64,000 nucleotides of DNA from UBA2336 sp031395485 (lineage in GTDB: Bacteria; Bacteroidota; Bacteroidia; Cytophagales; Cyclobacteriaceae): the NCBI GenBank assembly GCA_031395485.1, contig JANNUS010000005.1, positions 207,133-271,132 on the forward strand. The letters run 5' to 3'. The notes beneath the pieces were generated by a model, which did no database searches, had not been told where the DNA came from, and saw nothing but the letters and a program-made list of their open reading frames with translations. Of this stretch, positions 59,601 through 64,000 are shown piece after piece. The position numbers and the translations under genes are program-made. Position 1 is the stretch's first letter. Every line of letters begins with the position of its first letter.

Positions 59601-60942
59601 TACCAAGTCTGTGTAGCGTTGGAGCACGGTTCAAAAGAACTGGATGCCCTTTCAATACATTTTCCAAAATATCCCAGATCACCGGATCTTTTCTGTCGAC
59701 AATTTTCTTTGCCGACTTTACTGTCTTCACAATTCCTCTTTCAATCAGCTTACGAATAATGAATGGCTTGAATAATTCAGCTGCCATGTCTTTTGGAAGA
59801 CCGCACTCATGAAGCTTTAACTCTGGTCCTACAACAATTACAGAACGACCTGAATAATCAACACGCTTACCAAGTAAGTTTTGACGGAAACGTCCTTGCT
59901 TACCTTTTAGCATATCACTCAAGGACTTCAATGCTCTGTTTCCATCAGCACGCACTGCATTTACTTTTCTTGAGTTATCAAATAATGAATCAACTGCTTC
60001 TTGAAGCATCCGCTTCTCGTTACGAAGAATCACTTCAGGAGCTTTTATATCAATCAATCTCTTCAAACGGTTGTTACGGATAATAACTCGTCTGTAAAGG
60101 TCATTTAAATCTGATGTTGCAAAACGGCCACCATCCAACGGCACAAGCGGGCGCAATTCAGGAGGAATTACCGGTACCATCTTAATGATCATCCACTCAG
60201 GCTTGTTCTCTACCCGTGTGTTCGCATCGCGGAAAGCTTCTACCACTTTCAAGCGTTTCAACGCTTCTGCCTTGCGCTGCTGAGAAGTATCAGTAGCTGC
60301 TTGGTGACGCAAGTCGTAAGAAAGTTGATTCAATGTTAAACGAGACAATAACATTTCGAGTGCATCAGCACCCATCTTCGCGATGAATTTCTTAGGATCA
60401 TTATCATCCAGCATTTGGTTCTCGCGCGGAAGTTTATCGATGATGTCAAGGTATTCTTCTTCTGTTAAGAAGTCCATACGATTAATACCATCTTCCTCTT
60501 TTGTGCCCGGCTGAATCACTACGTATCGCTCGTAATAAATGATCTGATCAAGTTTTTTGGTTGGAAGACCCAGCAGGTAACCGATTTTATTCGGAAGTGA
60601 ACGGAAGTACCAGATATGAGCAACAGGGACAACTAATTCGATGTGGCCCATGCGCTCGCGTCTTACCTTTTTCTCGGTAACTTCTACACCGCAACGGTCA
60701 CAGATAATTCCTTTGTAACGAATTCTCTTGTACTTACCGCAATGACATTCCCAGTCTTTTACAGGTCCGAAAATTCGCTCGCAGAACAATCCACCCATTT
60801 CAGGCTTGTAGGTTCTGTAGTTGATTGTTTCCGGTTGTGTTACTTCACCGTGCGAGCTTTCCAGAATTGATTCTGGTGAAGCCAAGCTGATGGTGATTCT
60901 AGAAAAATCGCTGTTAATCTTTTTATTTTTTCTGAAAGACAT
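56632..60942 (-). CDS. rpoC: DNA-directed RNA polymerase subunit beta'
   Basis: 1436 residues. The N-terminal zinc site is C66, C68, C81 and C84 (ECHCGKY, ICDRCG). The catalytic Mg motif NADFDGDQMAVH is near residue 470. The second zinc site is in CESKIGGCAKCYGRN, followed by GEPGTQLTLRTFHVGG (trigger loop region). The C-terminus is acidic/basic (EPKEKKQKELQD). Length is as in other Bacteroidota. A 73-bp spacer with a palindromic repeat separates it from rpoB. Confidence 0.98.
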   Translation of the reverse strand: MSFRKNKKINSDFSRITISLASPESILESSHGEVTQPETINYRTYKPEMGGLFCERIFGPVKDWECHCGKYKRIRYKGIICDRCGVEVTEKKVRRERMGHIELVVPVAHIWYFRSLPNKIGYLLGLPTKKLDQIIYYERYVVIQPGTKEEDGINRMDFLTEEEYLDIIDKLPRENQMLDDNDPKKFIAKMGADALEMLLSRLTLNQLSYDLRHQAATDTSQQRKAEALKRLKVVEAFRDANTRVENKPEWMIIKMVPVIPPELRPLVPLDGGRFATSDLNDLYRRVIIRNNRLKRLIDIKAPEVILRNEKRMLQEAVDSLFDNSRKVNAVRADGNRALKSLSDMLKGKQGRFRQNLLGKRVDYSGRSVIVVGPELKLHECGLPKDMAAELFKPFIIRKLIERGIVKTVKSAKKIVDRKDPVIWDILENVLKGHPVLLNRAPTLHRLGIQAFQPKLIEGKAIQLHPLVCTAFNADFDGDQMAVHVPLGQEAILEASLLMLSSHNILNPANGAPVTVPSQDMVLGLYYLTKGKKSTPEEPIIGEGKKFYSTEEVVIAHNEGKLSKHANIKVRVRVKDKKTGELSVQLTDTVAGRVLFNQFVPEENGYVEELLTKKKLQTIIADVYKSAGPAKTAKFLDDIKELGFQMAYRGGLSMGLSDVKIPAEKQKYVNEAQKEVDTVWNNYMMGLITDNERYNQVIDIWTRANTMLTNTLMRQLEDDRQGFNPIYMMMHSGARGSREQIRQLGGMRGLMAKPQKNLAGSVGSIIENPILSNFKEGLDVLEYFISTHGARKGLADTALKTADAGYLTRRLVDVAHDLVITEEDCGTLRGLKVAALKDNEDIVEPLSERILGRVTVHGIYDPLTEELICAANEEITDEVAKRIEETAIEEVEIRSVLTCESKIGGCAKCYGRNLASGKMVQAGEAVGVIAAQSIGEPGTQLTLRTFHVGGTASNIAVDANIKAKFPGVVEFESIRTIETTDREGNKVHVVMGRTGEFRILDKEKGRILISNHVPYGSYLKVKDGKKVEKGEELCFWDPYNAVILSEFDGEIGYEAIIEGITYKEESDEQTGHREKVITETRDKTKNPALIVKGKTETKTYNIPVGAHLAVNEGHKLKAGQVLVKIPRTIGKSRDITGGLPRVTELFEARNPSNPAVVSEIDGVVTYGGIKRGNREVFIESRDGVQKRYLVPLSKHILVQDNDFVKAGQPLSDGSISPGDILAIKGPTAVQEYLVNEIQEVYRLQGVKINDKHIECIVSQMMQKVEIIDPGDTTFLPGEYVDKLSFREDNDLILDKKVVLEAGDSEKFKPGQIVTARELRDENSQLRRKDAKLAEVRDALAAVSRPTLQGITQASLKTESWLSAASFQETTKVLSEAAIRGKTDRLMGMKENVIVGHLIPAGTGQRKYNDMIVTHQDEYESFGEETEPKEKKQKELQD

Positions 60943-60981
60943 GCTCTAAAGTTTTCAGTTAAGTGACATTATTCAAATCAA

Positions 60982-61009
60982 ATAGAGTCGCAAAACTTTG
61001 CGTCTCTAC
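60982..61009. repeat. Dispersed palindrome GTAGRGACGCAA, copy 2, in the rpoB-rpoC spacer
   Basis: Palindromic 28-bp unit, AGAG-T-CGCAAA paired with TTTGCG-T-CTCT with one T-T mismatch, ending CTCTAC. It is the same family as the copy at 24401-24428. It lies in the transcribed gap of the rpoBC operon without a T tract. Confidence 0.75.
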
Positions 61010-61015
61010 AAATTA

Positions 61016-64000
61016 TTAATCCATTGTAATCTCAAGCGCCAAACCTCTGAGTTCATGTACAAGTACATTGAATGATTCTGGAATGTTTGGCTTACGCATA
61101 TTTTCACCTTTTACGATTGACTCATATGCTTTCGCACGACCCACTACATCGTCAGATTTAATGGTGAGAATCTCCTGCAGAATATGGGATGCACCGAATG
61201 CTTCGATTGCCCAAACCTCCATCTCACCGAAACGCTGACCACCAAATTGTGCTTTACCACCAAGAGGCTGCTGCGTAATGAGTGAATACGGCCCGATTGA
61301 ACGTGCGTGCATTTTATCATCAACCAAGTGACCAAGCTTCAACATGTAGGCTACACCTACAGTTACTGGCTGATCAAATTTTTGACCAGTTAATCCATCA
61401 AACAAGTATGTTCTACCAAACTCCGGCAAGCCCGCCTCCTTCAATTCATTTGCTACTTGATCAATTGATGCGCCATCAAAAATTGGAGTAGCATATTTGC
61501 GGCTAAGTTTCAATCCTGCCCATGCCAACACAGCTTCGTAAAGCTGACCCAAGTTCATACGCGATGGTACGCCCAGCGGGTTCAAACAAATATCTACTGG
61601 CGTTCCGTCTTCAAGGAAAGGCATATCCTGTTCTTGAACGATACGTGCCACTACACCCTTGTTACCGTGACGGCCGGCCATCTTATCTCCTACTTTCAAC
61701 TTACGCTTCTTCGCGATATAAACTTTTGCAAGCTGAACAATACCGGTTGGTAATTCGTCACCTACTTCAAGCGTAAATCTCTCACGTTTAAACTCACCCG
61801 CATAGGAGTTTCTTTTTATCAAATAGTTCTTGACAGTTTGAGAAATCAAATCGTTTGTATGATCGTCATTTGCCCAGTTCTCAAGACTAATATCTGCGAT
61901 TAAATTCACTTCCTCCGCTACACTGTAATTACTCTCATCGCGATAAATATTTTTATCAGGAAAGAGATTATTCTCAATGACTTTAGCAGAAAATTTAACG
62001 CCTTTACTAATAAGCTCATCACCAAACTTATGCTTAACGCCATTGCTGGTTTTGCCGTTTAGTATGGTCGATAATTTTTTAACGATTTCACTTCTAAGTT
62101 CAGCAAGTTGTTTGCTATACTTATTCTTCAGTGCGTCCAACTCCTTTTTCGATTTCGTGCGGATATCCTTATCCCGCTTTGGTCTTGAGAAGAGCTTTGT
62201 TTCAATAACTACACCTTTTAATGATGGCGGAGCCTTCATTGAAGCATCTTTTACATCACCGGCTTTATCACCAAAGATTGCTCTTAATAATTTTTCTTCC
62301 GGAGTTGGATCGGTTTCTCCTTTAGGGGTAATCTTACCAATCAGGATATCACCTTCTTTTACTTCTGCTCCAATGCGGATAATTCCATTTTCATCAAGAT
62401 GCTTTACAGCCTCCTCGCTTACGTTCGGAATTTCAGAAGTTAATTCTTCTTCGCCTCTTTTTGTATCGCGTACTTCTAGTTCGAATTCTTCAACGTGGAC
62501 AGAAGTAAATACATCTTCCCGAACTACTCTTTCGGAAATGACAATAGCATCCTCAAAATTGTACCCTTGCCATGGCATGTAGGCCACCAACAAGTTTCTT
62601 CCAAGCGCTAGCTCACCATTGTTGGTTGCATAGCCCTCTACAAGTGGTTGACCTTTAGCAACGCGATCTCCTTTACGAACTAATGGCGTATGATTAATAC
62701 AGGTATCCTGATTTGTTCTTCTGAATTTAATCAGGCTATAAGATTTATACTCGTTATCAAACGTGATCAGTTTGTGCTCCTCATTCGTATCATATTTGAT
62801 TACGATTTTTCTAGCATCAACGAAATCAACTACTCCGGCACCTTCTGAGATCATTAATGCGCGAGAATCAATTGCCACTCGCCCTTCAAGGCCTGTACCA
62901 ACAATTGGGGCTTCAGGACGAACCAACGGAACCGCTTGACGCTGCATGTTCGAACCCATTAGGGCTCGGTTAGCATCATCATGCTCTAAGAAAGGAATCA
63001 TAGATGCCGCAACCGAAACAATTTGGTTTGGCGCGATGTCCATGTATGTCAACTCCTTCGGTTCCACCACAGGGAAGTCACCTTCGAAGCGTGCTTTTAC
63101 TCTTTCCTCTATAAAATCACCGTTAGGCTTCAGCTTCACATTCGCTTGCGCAATGTTATGCGTATCTTCTTCTTCGGCCGTAAGAAAAACAAGTTCCTTC
63201 GTTCTTACTTTTCCGTTTTCAACTTTACGGTAAGGCGTTTCAATAAAGCCCATCTTATTCACTTTCGCGTGAACGCAGAGAGACGAAATCAAACCTATAT
63301 TCGGACCTTCCGGAGTTTCAATCGTACAAAGACGACCGTAGTGTGTATAGTGTACGTCACGTACTTCGAAACCTGCACGCTCTCTTGAGAGACCGCCTGG
63401 ACCGAGTGCCGACATTCTTCTTTTGTGAGTAATCTCCGCTAATGGATTGGTTTGATCCATGAACTGAGAAAGCTGGTTTGTTCCAAAGAACGAGTTGATT
63501 ACAGAAGACAACGTACGAGCGTTGATCAAATCAACAGGCTTGAAATCTTCGTTATCGCGAACGTTCATTCTTTCTTTGATCGTTCTCGCCATACGGGCAA
63601 GACCTACACCAAACTGAGAATATAACTGTTCGCCCACTGTTCTTACACGTCTGTTGCTCAAGTGATCGATATCATCGATCAATGCTTTCGAGTTGATCAG
63701 ACCGATCAGGTATTTCACGATTAAGATGATATCATCCTTCGTTAATACACGGTGATCGAAACTCAAATCAAGACCAAGCTTCTTGTTAATTCTGTAACGA
63801 CCTACTTCACCAAGGTCATAACGCTTCTCACTGAAGAACAAGCTCTGGATAACATCACGAGCGGTTTGTTCATCAGGAGCTTCTGTATTTCTAAGTTGAC
63901 GATAGATTTGTTCTACCGCTTCTTTTTCAGAGTTTGAATTGTCCTTCGACAGGGTGTTGAAGATGATCAGGAAGTCTGCCACATTCACGTCTTCGCGGTG
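61016..64000 (-). CDS. rpoB: DNA-directed RNA polymerase subunit beta, C-terminal part
   Basis: The last 995 or so residues of RpoB; the frame is open across the right edge (HREDVNVADFLIIFN at 64000-63956). The N-terminal roughly 300 residues are outside. The rifampicin cluster is wild-type in pattern (FMDQTNPLAEITHKRRMSAL, GPGGLSRERAGFEVRDVH). VAYMPWQGYNFEDAI, KVGDKMAGRHGNKGVVARI and GGKAQFGGQRFGEMEVWA follow. It ends 73 bp before rpoC. Confidence 0.98.
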   Translation of the reverse strand, partial: HREDVNVADFLIIFNTLSKDNSNSEKEAVEQIYRQLRNTEAPDEQTARDVIQSLFFSEKRYDLGEVGRYRINKKLGLDLSFDHRVLTKDDIILIVKYLIGLINSKALIDDIDHLSNRRVRTVGEQLYSQFGVGLARMARTIKERMNVRDNEDFKPVDLINARTLSSVINSFFGTNQLSQFMDQTNPLAEITHKRRMSALGPGGLSRERAGFEVRDVHYTHYGRLCTIETPEGPNIGLISSLCVHAKVNKMGFIETPYRKVENGKVRTKELVFLTAEEEDTHNIAQANVKLKPNGDFIEERVKARFEGDFPVVEPKELTYMDIAPNQIVSVAASMIPFLEHDDANRALMGSNMQRQAVPLVRPEAPIVGTGLEGRVAIDSRALMISEGAGVVDFVDARKIVIKYDTNEEHKLITFDNEYKSYSLIKFRRTNQDTCINHTPLVRKGDRVAKGQPLVEGYATNNGELALGRNLLVAYMPWQGYNFEDAIVISERVVREDVFTSVHVEEFELEVRDTKRGEEELTSEIPNVSEEAVKHLDENGIIRIGAEVKEGDILIGKITPKGETDPTPEEKLLRAIFGDKAGDVKDASMKAPPSLKGVVIETKLFSRPKRDKDIRTKSKKELDALKNKYSKQLAELRSEIVKKLSTILNGKTSNGVKHKFGDELISKGVKFSAKVIENNLFPDKNIYRDESNYSVAEEVNLIADISLENWANDDHTNDLISQTVKNYLIKRNSYAGEFKRERFTLEVGDELPTGIVQLAKVYIAKKRKLKVGDKMAGRHGNKGVVARIVQEQDMPFLEDGTPVDICLNPLGVPSRMNLGQLYEAVLAWAGLKLSRKYATPIFDGASIDQVANELKEAGLPEFGRTYLFDGLTGQKFDQPVTVGVAYMLKLGHLVDDKMHARSIGPYSLITQQPLGGKAQFGGQRFGEMEVWAIEAFGASHILQEILTIKSDDVVGRAKAYESIVKGENMRKPNIPESFNVLVHELRGLALEITMD

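Noticed and set aside
61977..62582. 201-codon open frame antisense to rpoB
   Set aside because: Ser/Leu/Phe-rich shadow of rpoB; no start signal or family likeness.

Overview
The window is a piece of a Bacteroidota chromosome, most likely from the order Cytophagales. The evidence is the gene order rpoB-rpoC-DUF3467-rpsL-rpsG-fusA-rpsJ, a bacillithiol glycosyltransferase (bshA), a PIN-PhoH fusion, a secreted protein with the Bacteroidota N-terminal HIVGGE motif, surface lipoproteins ending in LSGC or VSC, and mostly weak Shine-Dalgarno sequences. The order-level placement is inferred from gene content only. No tRNA, rRNA, CRISPR array, insertion sequence or prophage was seen.

Layout. 1-2058: a truncated secreted protein and rlmD. 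2138-12422: one long branched-chain amino acid operon, ilvE-ilvD-ilvB-ilvN-ilvC-leuC-leuD-leuB-leuA. It is preceded by an unannotated leader peptide with 11 Ile/Leu/Val codons in a 12-codon run, then a textbook terminator and a competing antiterminator pairing. 12446-15242 (minus): a translationally coupled redox cluster, thioredoxin-like / ApbE flavin transferase / DUF4266 lipoprotein / DUF3570 barrel. The barrel protein carries two candidate FMN-attachment motifs. 15411-21498: a permease, a phosphoesterase, an alkylation-repair group (alkA, a separate Ada metal-binding-domain protein, an AraC-methyltransferase), a frameshifted hydrolase and an FMN reductase. 21690-24305: clpB with a strong terminator.

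24425-28362 (minus): an NTF2-like protein, an enolase-superfamily epimerase/racemase coupled to a DUF1611 protein (a DgcA/DgcN-like pair), and a serine hydrolase lipoprotein. 28422-37750: rlmN, a VIT1-like transporter, two tandem rhomboids, mutL, a GH3-like/serine-hydrolase fusion whose GH3 half looks catalytically dead, and bshA. 37789-44272: a membrane hydroxylase, a 39-residue lipoprotein, a VWA/AAA+ pair, PIN-PhoH, an 83-residue unknown and sucD. 44510-46804: a CHASE2 membrane protein without output domain and a FecR-like/TPR secreted partner.

46870-52504 is a vitamin B12 locus. It holds meaB, a 49-residue Cys-rich DUF5522 protein, a BtuG-like propeller lipoprotein and btuB behind a cobalamin riboswitch, and a divergent btuF. 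The riboswitch is interrupted by a dispersed palindromic repeat. 52557-64000 (minus) is the transcription/translation block; it stops after rpsJ at a terminator instead of continuing into the S10 operon, and rpoB runs off the window.

Several short palindromic repeats are scattered through the window. One supplies the stop codon of a gene, one is read through in frame inside the Ada-like protein, and one sits inside the riboswitch.
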